From positions 52,768 to 116,767 of the forward strand of contig NZ_VCNP01000008.1 of NCBI RefSeq assembly GCF_006782915.1: 64,000 nt of DNA. The letters are read 5' to 3'. Shown one piece after another: positions 16,547-28,100 of the stretch. Under the pieces are notes generated by a model. It was not told the DNA's origin. It did no database searches and saw only the letters and a program-made list of their open reading frames with translations. The position numbers and the translations under genes are program-made. Source of the DNA: Streptomyces calvus. Lineage in GTDB: Bacteria; Actinomycetota; Actinomycetes; Streptomycetales; Streptomycetaceae. Within the stretch, counting starts at the first letter, position 1; each line of letters begins with the position of its first letter.

Positions 16547-17440
16547 ATGACGTATCACCTTCCCGCGGGCAAGGCCCGCTCCGGCCCCCACCTCGTCGAC
16601 GTGACCCCCGAGACGGCGGGCTGGGGCTATTCGAGCCTGCGCGTGCTGGAGCTGCCGCCCGGTGGCACGCACGCCTTCGACACCGGCGACAGCGAGTGGA
16701 TCGTGCTGCCGCTGAGCGGCGGCTGCACCGTCACCGCGGCCGACGACTTCGGCCACGAGAGCTTCGAACTCACCGGCCGCACCGGCGTGTTCGACGGCGT
16801 CACCGACTTCGCCTACGTGCCGCGCGACGCCCGCGCGACGGTGTCCTCGGCGGCCGGCGGACGGTTCGCGCTCACCGGCGCCCGCTGCACCCGCCGGCTG
16901 CCCGCCCGCTACGGTCCGGCCTCCGCCGTCCCGGTGGAACTGCGCGGCACCGGCAACTGCTCCCGACAGGTCAACAACTTCGGCGCGGCGGGCGTGTTCG
17001 AGTGCGACAAGCTGATCGCGGTCGAGGTCATCACGCCCGGCGGCAACTGGTCCTCCTTCCCGCCGCACAAGCACGACGAGCACCGGCCGGGCGAGGAGTC
17101 CGTGCTGGAGGAGATCTACTACTTCGAGTTCGCCGGCCACGACGGCACGCCCGGCCTCGGCTACCAGCGGGTCTCTCCCTCCGGTCCGGGCCGGGAGACG
17201 GACGTGCTGGCCGAGGTCCGCGACGGTGACGTGGTCCTCATCCCGGACGGCTGGCACGGGCCGTCCATGGCCGTGCCCGGCCACCACATGTACTACCTCA
17301 ACGTCATGGCCGGCCCCGAGGCCGAGCGCGCCTGGCTGATCTGCGACCACCCCGACCACGCCTGGATCCGCGGCACCTGGCCGGACCAGCCGGTCGACCC
17401 CCGACTGCCCCTCTACACCGCCCCGGAGAGGTCCGCATGA
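16547..17440 (+). CDS. iolB: 5-deoxy-glucuronate isomerase
   Basis: 297 residues, a double-cupin KduI/IolB protein. Second-cupin metal ligands are seen in SFPPHKHDEH near residue 178 (two His), then SVLEEIYYFEF (Glu), and GWHGPSMAVPGHHMYYLNVMA (His). It converts 5-deoxy-glucuronate, the product of IolD, to 5-dehydro-2-deoxygluconate, the substrate of IolC. GGAGG precedes the ATG by 7 bases. The stop overlaps the iolD start by 4 bases (ATGA), so iolB and iolD are translationally coupled. Confidence 0.95.
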   Translation: MTYHLPAGKARSGPHLVDVTPETAGWGYSSLRVLELPPGGTHAFDTGDSEWIVLPLSGGCTVTAADDFGHESFELTGRTGVFDGVTDFAYVPRDARATVSSAAGGRFALTGARCTRRLPARYGPASAVPVELRGTGNCSRQVNNFGAAGVFECDKLIAVEVITPGGNWSSFPPHKHDEHRPGEESVLEEIYYFEFAGHDGTPGLGYQRVSPSGPGRETDVLAEVRDGDVVLIPDGWHGPSMAVPGHHMYYLNVMAGPEAERAWLICDHPDHAWIRGTWPDQPVDPRLPLYTAPERSA

Positions 17441-19308
17441 GCGCCGCCACCCGCCGACTGACCACCGCCCAGGCACTGGTGCGTTTCCTGGCCGTCCAGT
17501 ACACCGAGCGGGACGGCGTGCGGCGCCGGCTGATCGCGGGCACCTGGGGCATCTTCGGCCACGGCAACGTGGCGGGCGTCGGCCAGGCGCTGGTCGAGTG
17601 CGCCGACGTCATGCCGTACCACCAGGGCCGCAACGAGCAGGCGATGGTGCACGCCGCCGTCGGCTACGCCCGCCAGCTGAACCGGCTCTCGGCGCAGGCC
17701 GTGACGACGTCCATCGGGCCCGGCGCGACGAACCTGGTGACCGGGGCCGCCCTGGCCACCGTCAACCGCCTGCCGGTGCTCCTGCTGCCCGGCGACTACT
17801 TCGCCTCGCGGGTCGCCGACCCGCTGCTCCAGCAGCTGGAGCACCCGGTGTCCGCCGACGTGTCCGTCAACGACACGCTGCGGCCGGTGTCGCGGTACTT
17901 CGACCGCGTCACCCGCCCGGAGGCGCTGATCCCGTCCGCGTTGAACGCCGTGCGGGTGCTCGCCGACCCGGCCGAGACCGGCGCGGTGACGCTGGCCCTG
18001 CCGCAGGACGTGCAGGCGGAGGCGTACGACTGGCCGGAGGAGTTCTTCGCCGAGCGTGTCTGGCACGTCCGCCGTCCCGCCCCGGACCCGGTGGAGCTGG
18101 CGGCGGCGGTCCAGGCCGTACGGGCCGCTCGGCGGCCGCTGGTCGTGGCGGGCGGCGGCGTCCACCACAGCGAGGCCGAGGAGGCACTGAAGTCGTTCGC
18201 GGACGCCACCGGCATCCCGGTCGCCTCCACCCAGGCCGGCAAGGGCTCCCTGCGCCACGACCACCCGGCCGACCTCGGCGGCATCGGCCACACCGGTACG
18301 GCGGTCAGCGACGAACTGGCCCGCACCGCCGACCTGGTGATCGGCGTCGGCACCCGGTACACCGACTTCACCACCGCCTCCGGCACCCTCTTCCAGAACC
18401 CGGACGTGCGCTTCCTCAACCTCAACATCACCGGCTTCGACGCGCACAAGCTGGCGGCCCGCACCCTGGTGTGCGACGCGCGGACCGGTCTGGAACAGCT
18501 CACCGAGGCGCTGGCCGGACACCGGGTCGACGAGGCGTACGTGTCCGCGTACCGGGCCGGCAAGGAGCGCTGGGAGCGGGTCGTCGAGACCGCCTACCGC
18601 GCCGCCGACGACAACGCCGTGCCGACGCAGACGCAGGTGCTGGGCGCGCTCGACGACGTCGTGGGCGACGAGGACGTGGTGATCAACGCGGCCGGTTCGC
18701 TCCCCGGCGACCTGCACAAGCTGTGGCGTGCGCGCAGCCCGCGCCAGTACCACCTGGAGTACGGCTACTCCTGCATGGGTTACGAGATCCCGGCGGCCCT
18801 GGGCGTGCAGCAGGCGGCTCCCGGAACGCCGGTGTGGGCGCTGGTCGGCGACGGCACCTACCTGATGATGCCGACGGAGATCGTCACCGCCGTCCAGGAA
18901 GGCCTGCCGGTCAACCTGGTGCTGATCCAGAACCACGGCTACGCCTCCATCGGCGGTCTGTCCGAGGAGACCGGCGGCGAACGCTTCGGCACCGCCTACC
19001 GGCACCGGGCCGCCGACGGCACCTTCACCGGCGCCCCGCTGCCCGTGGACCTGGCCGCCAACGCGGCGAGCCTCGGCATGGACGTGGTGCGCGCCAAGAC
19101 GGTACGGGAACTGCGGGACGCGCTGGCCGGCGCCCGCGCCTCCGACCGGCCGACGTGCGTGTACGTCGAGACGGACCCGGCCCCCACCGCTCCGCCGGCC
19201 GAGGCCTGGTGGGACGTGCCGGTCGCCGAGGTCGCCGGCCGCGAGGCCGCCGTCCGGGCCCGCGAGCGGTACGACGCGAAGGTCGCCGACCGCCGCCGCC
19301 ACCTGTAG
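17437..19308 (+). CDS. iolD: 3D-(3,5/4)-trihydroxycyclohexane-1,2-dione hydrolase
   Basis: 623 residues, a thiamine-diphosphate enzyme. The N-terminal Pyr domain has WGIFGHGNVAGVGQAL near 28 and the catalytic Glu in YHQGRNEQAMVHAA near 67. A central domain follows, and the C-terminal PP domain has GDGTYLMMPTEI near 470 and NHGYASIGGLSEETGGERFG near 505. It hydrolyses the cyclic dione to 5-deoxy-glucuronate, opening the inositol ring. GNVAG and SIGGLS segments separate it from acetolactate synthases. Length is normal for the family. Confidence 0.96.
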   Translation: MSAATRRLTTAQALVRFLAVQYTERDGVRRRLIAGTWGIFGHGNVAGVGQALVECADVMPYHQGRNEQAMVHAAVGYARQLNRLSAQAVTTSIGPGATNLVTGAALATVNRLPVLLLPGDYFASRVADPLLQQLEHPVSADVSVNDTLRPVSRYFDRVTRPEALIPSALNAVRVLADPAETGAVTLALPQDVQAEAYDWPEEFFAERVWHVRRPAPDPVELAAAVQAVRAARRPLVVAGGGVHHSEAEEALKSFADATGIPVASTQAGKGSLRHDHPADLGGIGHTGTAVSDELARTADLVIGVGTRYTDFTTASGTLFQNPDVRFLNLNITGFDAHKLAARTLVCDARTGLEQLTEALAGHRVDEAYVSAYRAGKERWERVVETAYRAADDNAVPTQTQVLGALDDVVGDEDVVINAAGSLPGDLHKLWRARSPRQYHLEYGYSCMGYEIPAALGVQQAAPGTPVWALVGDGTYLMMPTEIVTAVQEGLPVNLVLIQNHGYASIGGLSEETGGERFGTAYRHRAADGTFTGAPLPVDLAANAASLGMDVVRAKTVRELRDALAGARASDRPTCVYVETDPAPTAPPAEAWWDVPVAEVAGREAAVRARERYDAKVADRRRHL

Positions 19309-19358
19309 CACCGCCCCGCCCTCACTCCCGTCCGCGTCCGCACCAGGAAGGTACGTCC

Positions 19359-20144
19359 ATGGCGAAGACCGGTGACCCCGCACGTGCCGCGGCCGAACCC
19401 GCGCTGAGCACGCTGGACTTCGCCCTGGACCGGGGCAGTCCGGTGCCGTTGTACTACCAGCTCGCACAGCAGCTGGAGGCGGCGATCGAGAACGGGGTCC
19501 TCGCCCCGGGCAACCTGCTGGGCAACGAGGTCGACCTGTCCGTGCGCCTCGGCCTGTCCCGTCCCACCGTCCGCCAGGCCATCCAGTCCCTCGTCGACAA
19601 GGGACTCCTGGTCCGGCGGCGCGGGGTGGGCACCCAGGTGGTGCACAGCCAGGTCAGACGTCCGCTGGAGCTGAGCAGCCTCTACGACGACCTGGAGGCC
19701 GCCGGGCAGGCCCCGGCCACCCGGGTGGTCCGCAACGAGACGGTCCCGGCGTCCGCCGACGTGGCGGCGGCCCTCGGGCTGGCCGAGGGCGCCGAGGTGG
19801 TCCTCCTGGAGCGACTGCGCAGCACCCACGGCCAGCCGGTCGCCCTGCTGTGCAACCTCCTCCCGCCCGGCCTGCTGGCCCTCGACAGCGCCCGTCTGGA
19901 GTCGACCGGCCTGTACCGGATGATGCGTTCGGCCGGCATCACGCTGCACAGCGCCCGCCAGACCGTCGGTGCCCGCTCGGCCACCGCCGACGAGGCGGCC
20001 CGCCTGGACGAGAAGGAGGGCGCGGCGCTCCTCACCATGCAGCGCACGGCCTACGACGACACCGGGCGGCCGGTGGAGTTCGGCACCCACATCTACCGCG
20101 CGTCCCGGTACTCGTTCGAGTTCCAGCTGCTGGTCAGGCCCTGA
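19359..20144 (+). CDS. GntR family regulator, HutC/UTRA subfamily (IolR-like)
   Basis: 261 residues. The winged helix is at about 25-90 (RLGLSRPTVRQAIQSLVDKG) and the UTRA effector domain at about 105-255. AGGAAGG lies upstream of the ATG. It is last of the iolC-iolB-iolD row, 50 bases after iolD, so it is probably made with the enzymes it controls. HutC-type GntR proteins often repress sugar and cyclitol operons and are released by a pathway intermediate. The TTTGT-N4-ACA sites at 4374, 14468 and 14501 are its likely targets. As I recall the Corynebacterium IolR (also GntR) consensus, KGWCHTRACA, these sites match it at 8-9 of 10 positions. Confidence 0.85.
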   Translation: MAKTGDPARAAAEPALSTLDFALDRGSPVPLYYQLAQQLEAAIENGVLAPGNLLGNEVDLSVRLGLSRPTVRQAIQSLVDKGLLVRRRGVGTQVVHSQVRRPLELSSLYDDLEAAGQAPATRVVRNETVPASADVAAALGLAEGAEVVLLERLRSTHGQPVALLCNLLPPGLLALDSARLESTGLYRMMRSAGITLHSARQTVGARSATADEAARLDEKEGAALLTMQRTAYDDTGRPVEFGTHIYRASRYSFEFQLLVRP

Positions 20145-20160
20145 GGCGCGGGCCGACGGC

Positions 20161-21141
20161 TCAGTGGGCCGCGTCCAGCCGGGCGCGCTGCTCCGCCGAC
20201 AGCTCCAGGTCCACCGCGGCCAGGTTCTCCTCCAACTGGGCGAGCGACGACACGCCGGTCAGCGGGAGGATCGGCATCGTGTGGCCGATCTGCCAGGCGA
20301 GCACCACCTGGTTCGGCGTGGCACCGGTCTCCCGGGCGATGTCGTGCAGCACGGCGAGGCGGGCCGGGGTGCCCGGGTGGTCGTAGTCGCCGGGGATCCG
20401 GTCGGGGCGGGTGTAGGCGCCCTTGAGCAGCGGTGAGTAGGCGACCAGGGTGAGGGCGGGCTCGGCCCGCAGGTAGCCGGCCAGTTCCGGGCCGGCGTGG
20501 CCGAGGCTGCCGTCGGGGAAGAGGGCGTCGGGGATGTCGGTGCGCGGGCGCAGCAGGCTGTGCTGGTACTGGAGGACCTCGTAGCCGGGCAGTCCGGCCG
20601 CCGCCGCGAGGGCCCTGGCCCGTTCCACCCGCCACACGGCCTGGTTGCTCACCCCGAGCAGCCCCACCGTGCCCTCGGCGACCAGCGCCCCGAAGGCCTC
20701 GACGGTCTCGCGCTGGGGGACGGTGTGGTCGTCGATGTGCGCGTACAGCAGGTCCAGCCGTTCCGTGCCGAGCCGTTCGCGGCTGCGTTCGGAGGACTCC
20801 CGGATCACCTTCGCGGACAGGCCCTCGGGGTTGTCGGTGAAGCTCGTGCCGGGGGCGAGGGGGCGGGCGCCGAGCTTGGTCGCGACGACGATCCCGTCGC
20901 CGACGCCGCGGCTGCGCCGCCAGCGGCCGAGCAGTTCCTCGCTCTGCCCGCCCTGGCCGCCGTCGACCCAGAAGGCGTAGTTGTCCGACGTGTCGATGAA
21001 GTTCCCGCCGGCCTCGACATAGCGGTCGAGCAGCGCGAAGGAGGTCTTCTCGTCGGTCACCGACCCGAACAGCATCGCGCCGAGCGCGAGCACGCTCACC
21101 CGGCGGCTGTGCGGGCCGGTGCCGATGGTGCGGTACTTCAT
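20161..21141 (-). CDS. Aldo/keto reductase
   Basis: 326 residues, AKR (beta/alpha)8 fold. The catalytic tetrad is visible: Asp and Tyr in NFIDTSDNYAF near 50-58, Lys in VVATKLG near 86, and His in LLYAHIDDH near 126. The cofactor site LPLTGVSSLAQLEENLAA is near 285. It probably reduces a carbonyl, or oxidises a sugar alcohol, with NADP(H). GGAGGG lies 9 bases before the ATG. It converges with the GntR gene 16 bases away, and no terminator is obvious. A link to inositol metabolism is possible but not shown. Confidence 0.9.
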   Translation of the reverse strand: MKYRTIGTGPHSRRVSVLALGAMLFGSVTDEKTSFALLDRYVEAGGNFIDTSDNYAFWVDGGQGGQSEELLGRWRRSRGVGDGIVVATKLGARPLAPGTSFTDNPEGLSAKVIRESSERSRERLGTERLDLLYAHIDDHTVPQRETVEAFGALVAEGTVGLLGVSNQAVWRVERARALAAAAGLPGYEVLQYQHSLLRPRTDIPDALFPDGSLGHAGPELAGYLRAEPALTLVAYSPLLKGAYTRPDRIPGDYDHPGTPARLAVLHDIARETGATPNQVVLAWQIGHTMPILPLTGVSSLAQLEENLAAVDLELSAEQRARLDAAH

Positions 21142-21244
21142 GGCTGGTGTCCCTCCTGTTCGGCGCCCCCTGGTCGGGGCAACCGAACGGGAGTCTTCCT
21201 GTTGGAGCGCACGCGAAGTCAAGCGTGGCGGGGCGCCTGGGGAT

Positions 21245-21907
21245 TCAGCGGGCGAAGGGGCCCTCCAGGGCCGCCCACTGGAGCAGCATGATGGTCTTGG
21301 CGTCGTTGATCTCTCCGGTGCGGATCATCTCCAGGGCCCGCCGGAAGGGCAGTTCGAGGATCTCGATGTCCTCGCCCTCCTCGTCCAGTCCGCCGCCCTC
21401 GTGGGTGCGGGTGGCGGCGCCGTAGGCGGCGGCGTAGAAGCTGACGCGTTCGGTGACCGAGCCGGGGCTCATGTAGACGTCGAAGACGTGCTGGACGGGG
21501 CCGATGGTGTGGCCGGTCTCCTCGACGACCTCTCGGCGCACGGCGACCTCCGGGTGCTCGTCGGCGTCGTCGAGCAGACCGCCGGGGGTCTCGATCAGCA
21601 TGCCGTCCGGGTGGCCGTTGACGTACACCGGGAAGCGGAACTGGCGGGTGAGCAGGACGGTTTCGCGTTCGGCGTCGTAGAGGAGCATGGTGGCGCCGTT
21701 GCCGCGGTCGTGCGTCTCGCGTTCCTGGGTGCTCCAGGTGCCGTCGGCGTGTTGGAATTCGAAGGTCGTGGTCCGCTCCACGTACCAGTGGCTGGAGAGC
21801 AGTTGCACGTCGCGGATGCGGACGCGGGGGTTGCCGGTGAGGTCGCGACCGGTGCGGTCGAGTCCGGTGCGGCCCCGGCGGTCCGGGGTGTCGACTCCGG
21901 CGGTCAT
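21245..21907 (-). CDS. Nudix hydrolase, ADP-sugar/GDP-mannose pyrophosphatase type (NudK-like)
   Basis: 220 residues. The Nudix box is clear: GGLLDDADEHPEVAVRREVV followed by EETG near residues 106-130, where the REVVEETG core binds Mg2+. Upstream TRQFRFPVYVNGHPDGMLIE and downstream YMSPGSVTERVSFY match the NudK/ADP-ribose pyrophosphatase group, which hydrolyses nucleotide sugars. GAGG is upstream of the ATG. No operon partner. There is a run of hydroxyl-rich residues in the first 30 amino acids that is outside the fold. Confidence 0.9.
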   Translation of the reverse strand: MTAGVDTPDRRGRTGLDRTGRDLTGNPRVRIRDVQLLSSHWYVERTTTFEFQHADGTWSTQERETHDRGNGATMLLYDAERETVLLTRQFRFPVYVNGHPDGMLIETPGGLLDDADEHPEVAVRREVVEETGHTIGPVQHVFDVYMSPGSVTERVSFYAAAYGAATRTHEGGGLDEEGEDIEILELPFRRALEMIRTGEINDAKTIMLLQWAALEGPFAR

Positions 21908-22109
21908 CGCCGGGCCGCCTCACGGGAGGACGCGCACGGGCAGGTCGTGGGACAAGTGGTCATGCCCGCCTTTATATCCGGGGCGCGACGGACGTGGCTT
22001 GATCTCGTCGCCTGCCCGGACGGCGGGTCCGTGATCAGCGGAGGCAAAACAGCACTTCAGACCTCAACCTCCGCGCTTTTCGGGTGAGTTGGGCGATTGG
22101 TCCGTGTGA

Positions 22110-22140
22110 TTGACATGCACAGGGTGCTCTTTGTTAGGAC
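22110..22140 (+). promoter_or_regulatory. Possible promoter of the RHS toxin gene
   Basis: TTGACA (22110-22115) and TAGGAC (22135-22140), spacer 19. The -35 is consensus; the -10 is weak. The start codon is 57 bases downstream of the -10, and an imperfect CTGCCG/CGGCAG hairpin lies between. Confidence 0.35.
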
Positions 22141-22196
22141 CTCGGCTGCCGACTGCCGTCCGGCAGCCGGTCCTTGGTCCCTCGAAAGGGAAACCG

Positions 22197-25100
22197 ATGC
22201 ACAGACCACGGGCCGCACGGCTCCTGGCCTCGAGTGCGGCGCTGGCGGTCCTCGCGACCGTCGCGCCGATGACACCGGCGTTCGCGGCGCCACCCGACAC
22301 AGGTCGGCTCACCACGGGACTCCGGGACTTCTTCTCGGGCCGGGACACCGATCCGCCTGCCCCGCCGGAACTCCCCGACACCGACGTCCCCGCCGACGAC
22401 AAGCTCGCCAAGCCGAGGAACGCGCCGAAGGCCAAGCGCGTCGAGGAGCTGACGGAACGGCGGACGCCGCACTCCCGTCACTGGCGCATGTCGGACGGGC
22501 GGATCCAGTCCGAGGTCTCCGCCACGCCCACCGCGTACCGCAAGGGCAAGGGCGAGGACGCCGAGTGGAAGCCCATCGACACCGCGGTCACCGACACCGG
22601 CCGCAAGGGCTTCGAGAAGGCCAACACCACCAACCTCGCCCGCACCTACTTCGGTTCGCGCCCCGGTGAGCTGGTCCGCTTCGAACTCGACGAGGGCCAC
22701 TGGGTCGCCATCGGCCTGAAGAAGCCCGGTGCCGCGAAGCTGACCCCGTCCGTCGACGGCAACAAGGTCACCTACCGCAACGCCCTGGGCCGGGGGATCG
22801 ACCTCTCCTACACCGTCGGCAACGGCAGCGTGAAGGAGGACATCGTCCTCAACGAGCGTCCCGAGGACACCCCGTCCTTCGAGTTCACGCTCACCACGGG
22901 CGGTCTGACCGCGAAGTCGGAGAAGAACGGCACGATCTCGCTGTACGGCGAGAACTCCCCCGTCGGCACTCCCGCGCTGGTGATCCCCGCGCCGTTCATG
23001 ACGGACGCGAAGAAGGACACCGCCTCGGCCTACGGCACCGCCGGCACCGACGCCGTCCGCCAGGTCCTCACCGGCGGGGATGGATCGTACGGCGTCACCC
23101 TGAAGCCGGACGCGAAGTGGCTGGCGGCGCCGGAGCGCCGCTACCCGGTGACGGTCGACCCGACGGTGACGATCGCGCCGACGCCGTCGCAGTCCGCCGA
23201 CGCGATGATCTCCTCGGACGATCCGAGCGCCAACTACGCCGACCTCTGGCGCCTCTCGGTCGGCAACACCAGCACCGGCTCCTCGCGTGCGCTGCTGCGG
23301 TTCGGACTGTCCGGCATACCCGCCGGCACGCGGCTGGATTCGGCCGAACTGAAGCTGTACTACGACCAGACCCACACCACCGGCGCCACCGAGGTCCGAC
23401 TGGAGGCGCACCGCGCCACCACGGCGTGGACCGAGTCGGGCGCCACGTGGGCCAACGCGAACGGCATCACCGGTGAGCTGTCCGGCACGTCGGTCGTCGT
23501 CGACGACGGCGACTCCGGCACCACGGCCGCCCGGGGCGCCTGGCCCACCTCCGGCAACACCTCGTACACCCAGTACGCCGTCGGCCAGGACTACCGGTAC
23601 AACAAGGACACCACGGCGGGTGACACGTACACCTGGCAGCCGAGCCTCCCCGAGGACGGCGAGTACCAGGTCGACGTGCACTACGTCCCGGCCTCCGACC
23701 GCGCCGCCGACGCGCCTTACACGGTGGCGTACGACGGCGGCAGCAGGACGTACCAGGTCGACCAGCGGGCGGGCACCGAGGGCGTCTGGAAGCCGCTGGG
23801 CAAGCACCCGTTCAAGGCCGGCACCACCGGCCGGGTCGTGCTCGGCGACGGCCCCGCCTCGACGTCCACGGCCGTCCTCGCGGACGCCGTGCGCTTCACC
23901 AAGGGCGGTGTGGTCACCAAGCAGCCGCAGGCGGTCAACACCTGGCACTCCTTCCCGGTGACCAGAACCGTCCAGCAGTGGCTCGACGGCACGTACGACA
24001 ACCACGGCTTCGTGGTGAAGGCCGCCGACGAGTCGGCCAGCGCGCCGAAGGGCGGCCCGCGTTACGAGGCCGCCGAGTACGCCTACAAGGGCGAGGTCGC
24101 CAACTATCCGAAGCTGGTCCTCACCTGGGGCGACCAGGGCGTCGACGTCGACCCGCCCAAGGTCGTCCACTCCACCGGTGCCGAGCTGAGCTGGCCCGCG
24201 TACACCGACCCGTCGACCGCCCCGGGCGACGACATCGTCGAGTACCAGGTCCACCGCAGCGTCTTCCAGCACTTCACGCCGTCCTCGCAGACCCTGGTCT
24301 CGCCGGTCCCCAAGGACACCCGCGCCTACACGGACACCTCGGCCCGGCCCACCCCGGCCGACTCCGCCGAGGAGTTCGGCGACGCGTACTACTACATGGT
24401 GGCGGTGAAGACCCGCAGCGGACAGGTCCTGCCGTCCGCCACGGAACTGGTCCGGCTGCCGAAGGCCGGCCGCACCACGGTGGTGCTCCAGTCCGGGCAG
24501 AGCGACACCACGCTCTCCTCCGCGCAGCCGACCACCGGTCACGACACGCTCACCGACGCGGGGGTCTCCCACCCGTGGCTGTCGGTGGGCAACAACTCGG
24601 CCACGTACGGCACCACCCGCGCGGTGCTGAAGTTCCCCTCCGTCGCCGACATCCCGGGCAACGCCCGGGTCCTCGAGGCGCAGCTGAACATGTGGGGCTT
24701 CCAGACCTCCACCGACTCGAGCGGCGCCGTCTACGAAGCGCACGGACTGACACGTGACTTCGACGAGGCGACCGCGTCCTGGACGAAGGCGGACGCCACC
24801 ACCGCCTGGACGACGGCCGGTGGCGACATGGACGCGGCCGTCTCCGACACGGTCGGCACCGTCACCAACGACCCGGCACGGCAGTCCTGGTACATCACCT
24901 CGCTGGCGCAGAGCTGGATCTCCGACCCCTCCGGCAACCACGGCGTGGCGGTCAGGCTGCGCGACGAGTCGACGGCGGGCCCGCGGGAGCGGACGCTGTT
25001 CCTCTCCTCGGAGGCCGAGGAACCGCAGCTGCGCCCGCAGTTGGTCGTCACGTATCTGACGAAGTCGACGGAGGCGACGTACCACGCCCCGTACACGCCG

Positions 25101-28100
25101 TCCCGGATGATCCCGGGTGACGAGTACACCGTCGACGTCACGCTCACCAACACCACCACCAGCACCTGGGCGGCGGGCAGCCACGCGCTGTCCTACACGT
25201 GGTCGCTCCCGGACGGCACCGACGCCACCACGGGCGGCAACCAGCTGCAGACGGCGCTGCCGGGCGAGGTCCTGCCCGGCGACTCGGTCACCGTGCCGGC
25301 CAGGCTCAAGGCCCCGATCAACTCGGACTCCGGCAACAAACGCCTGGACTACGTGCTGAAGTGGGACCTGAAGAACACCACCACCGGCACCTGGCTGTCC
25401 GGCGCCGAGGGCATCGCGCCGCTGGCGCAGAACATCCGCACCGAGGACCCGACCTCCAACCAGCTCGGCCTGGAGAAGTTCTACTCCTACGCGGGCAAGA
25501 ACACCGGTGCCGGCTCGTCGCTGATGACGAACCTGTACGCGGGCAACAGCGTCTGGCAGTACAACGCGTTCTCCAACCCGGGCCGCGGCATCGCCACCTT
25601 CGCCCGGTTCGCGTACAACTCGCAGGACACCTCCGACACGGTCCTCGGCCACGGCTGGTCGGCCCAGGCCGCGATGCCGCTGCGCCTGGGCGCCGCGCTG
25701 GACTTCCATCCCAACCCCGACCCGACCGAGGTCACCCTTCCCGACGGCGACGGCACCGCGCACGTCTTCCGCAAGCAGGACGACGGGACGTGGCGGGCCC
25801 CGGCGGGCGTGCACTACCTGCTGCGGCAGGGCACCGGCACGGACTGCGTGCCGAACAAGGACGGCGACCCGAGGGCCTGGTCGCTGACCCGCCCCGACCG
25901 CACCCAGTTCTTCTTCGACTGCGACGGCTACCTGACGTCGATCGTCGACAAGAACGGCAACACGCAGACGTACACGTACGCCGAACGCCGGTCGAACAAC
26001 AAGCCGGTCAAGTTCCTCACGTACATCGAGGACCCGTCCGCGCGTCAGACCCTGACGGTCGAGTACTACACGAAGGCCGACACCAACAACCCGAAGATCA
26101 TCGACCACGTCAGGTCGATGACCGACGTCTCCGGGCGGAAGATCACCTTCGGGTACTCCGACCAGGGCCTGCTCACCACCCTCACCGACGGTGCGGGCAG
26201 TGCGCAGCCCAAGGTGTTCCGCTTCACGTACGACATGGAGCAGGGCAACAAGAACGCCAAGCTGGTCGCCGTCACCGACCCGCGCGGCAACTCGACCTCG
26301 CTGGACTACTACTACCCGAGCGAGGGCGACGACCCGAAGTTCCACTGGAACACGCAGACCATCACCGACCGCCTCGGCCATGACACGGGGTACGTGTACA
26401 CCGACCCGGACGGCACGGCGGGCTCGTTCGTCCAGACCCGGGTGACCGACGCCGAGGGCAACGCCACCGTCCAGTCGCTCGACGGTTACGGCCGGCCCAA
26501 CACCATCACCAACGCCAAGTCGGAGACGACGAAGCTGGGCTGGGACGCGGACAACAACGTCACGCGTCTGGAGGAGGCCAACGGGGCCGTCACCACCTGG
26601 GCGTACGACCCCAAGACCGGTTACCCGCTGGAGCAGAGGGACGCCGAGGCCAACAAGAACGGCACCGAGGCGCGGACGTTCACCTACTCCTACGGTCTGA
26701 ACGGCCACATCGCCGACCTCCACCAGAAGACGTCGCCGGAGGGCCGCGCCTACCGGTTCGGCTACGACACCAAGGGCAACCTGACCTCGGTCACCGACCC
26801 CAAGGGCGTCGCCAGCACCGAGATCGGCGGTGACTACACCAGCCGCACCGAGTACGACGCGTACGGCCGGGTCACCAAGGAGATCGACGCCAACGGCCAC
26901 GACACCGAGTACCGGGACTACGACCCGGTCGGCTACCCGGAGACGATCCTCGACCCCCTCGACCACCCCTCGCGGTTCGAGTACGACGTCCGGGGCAACG
27001 TCACCAGGGTCGTCAACGCCAAGGACGCCGAGGTCACCCAGACCTACGACGTCTACGGCCGGCCGCTGGAGAAGAAGGAGCCGGTCAAGCAGAGCCAGGG
27101 CCGGTTCGTCGTCACGCCGGCCCCGGAGTACGACGCCAACGACAACATCACCACGGCCTACGCGCCCAACGGGTCGGAGACGACCTCGGTGTACGACAAG
27201 GCCGACCAGGTGACCGAGACGGTCGCCCCCGGGGACGAGGCGACGGATCCGGGCCGCACGACCACGACGACGTACGACAAGGTCGGCAACGTCCTGACGG
27301 TGACCGAGCCCCAGGGCAACCTGACGGCGACCGCCGGGGACTTCACCACGACGACCCGCTACGACACGGTGTACCAGCCGGTCGAGGCGGTGGACGCCGA
27401 GGGCCACCGGGCCACCTTCGAGTACGACAGCGTCGGCAACGTCGTCAAGGTCGTCGACCCGCGGAAGAACGCCACCGCCGACCCCGACGACTACACCACC
27501 AGGTACGAGTACGACCTGAACCACCGGGTCGTGCGGACGATCGACGCGCTCGAGTGGGCCACCTCCGTCCGGTACGACAAGGACGGCCTCCAGGTCGCGT
27601 ACACGGACGCCGAGGGCAACGAGTCGCTCGCCACGTACGACGAGCGCGGCGCCCTGGTGGAGTCCAAGTCGCCGGTGAGCGAGAACGGTTCGGGCGAGAT
27701 CACCTACCGGACGACCCGGTACGAGTACGACCAGGTCGGCAACCAGACCAAGACGATCACTCCGCGCGGTGTCGCCACGACGGACGACACCACGGACTTC
27801 ACCGCGGAGACCGTCTACGACGAGCTGAACCGGGTCAAGGAGGAGCGTTCGCCGTTCGACAAGGACGACGTCCGCTACTCGTCGCCCGACTCGACCTTCT
27901 ACTTCTACGACGAGGTCGGGAACCTCAGCCAGGTCTCCGCTCCGCCGTCGGACGGGCAGTCGGTCCGCAACGTCACCAAGTACACCTACTTCGACAACGG
28001 GTGGACGGAGACCACCACCGACCCGTGGGACATCACCACGTCCTACGACTACAACGAGCTCGGCCAGCAGACCAGGAACACCCTGACCTCGGCGGGCGGT

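Noticed and set aside
22110..22196. Upstream ATG as start of the RHS protein
   Set aside because: It would add 29 residues before the signal peptide and lies on the predicted -35 element; the ATG at 22197 has an AAAGGGA site and gives a proper Sec signal.
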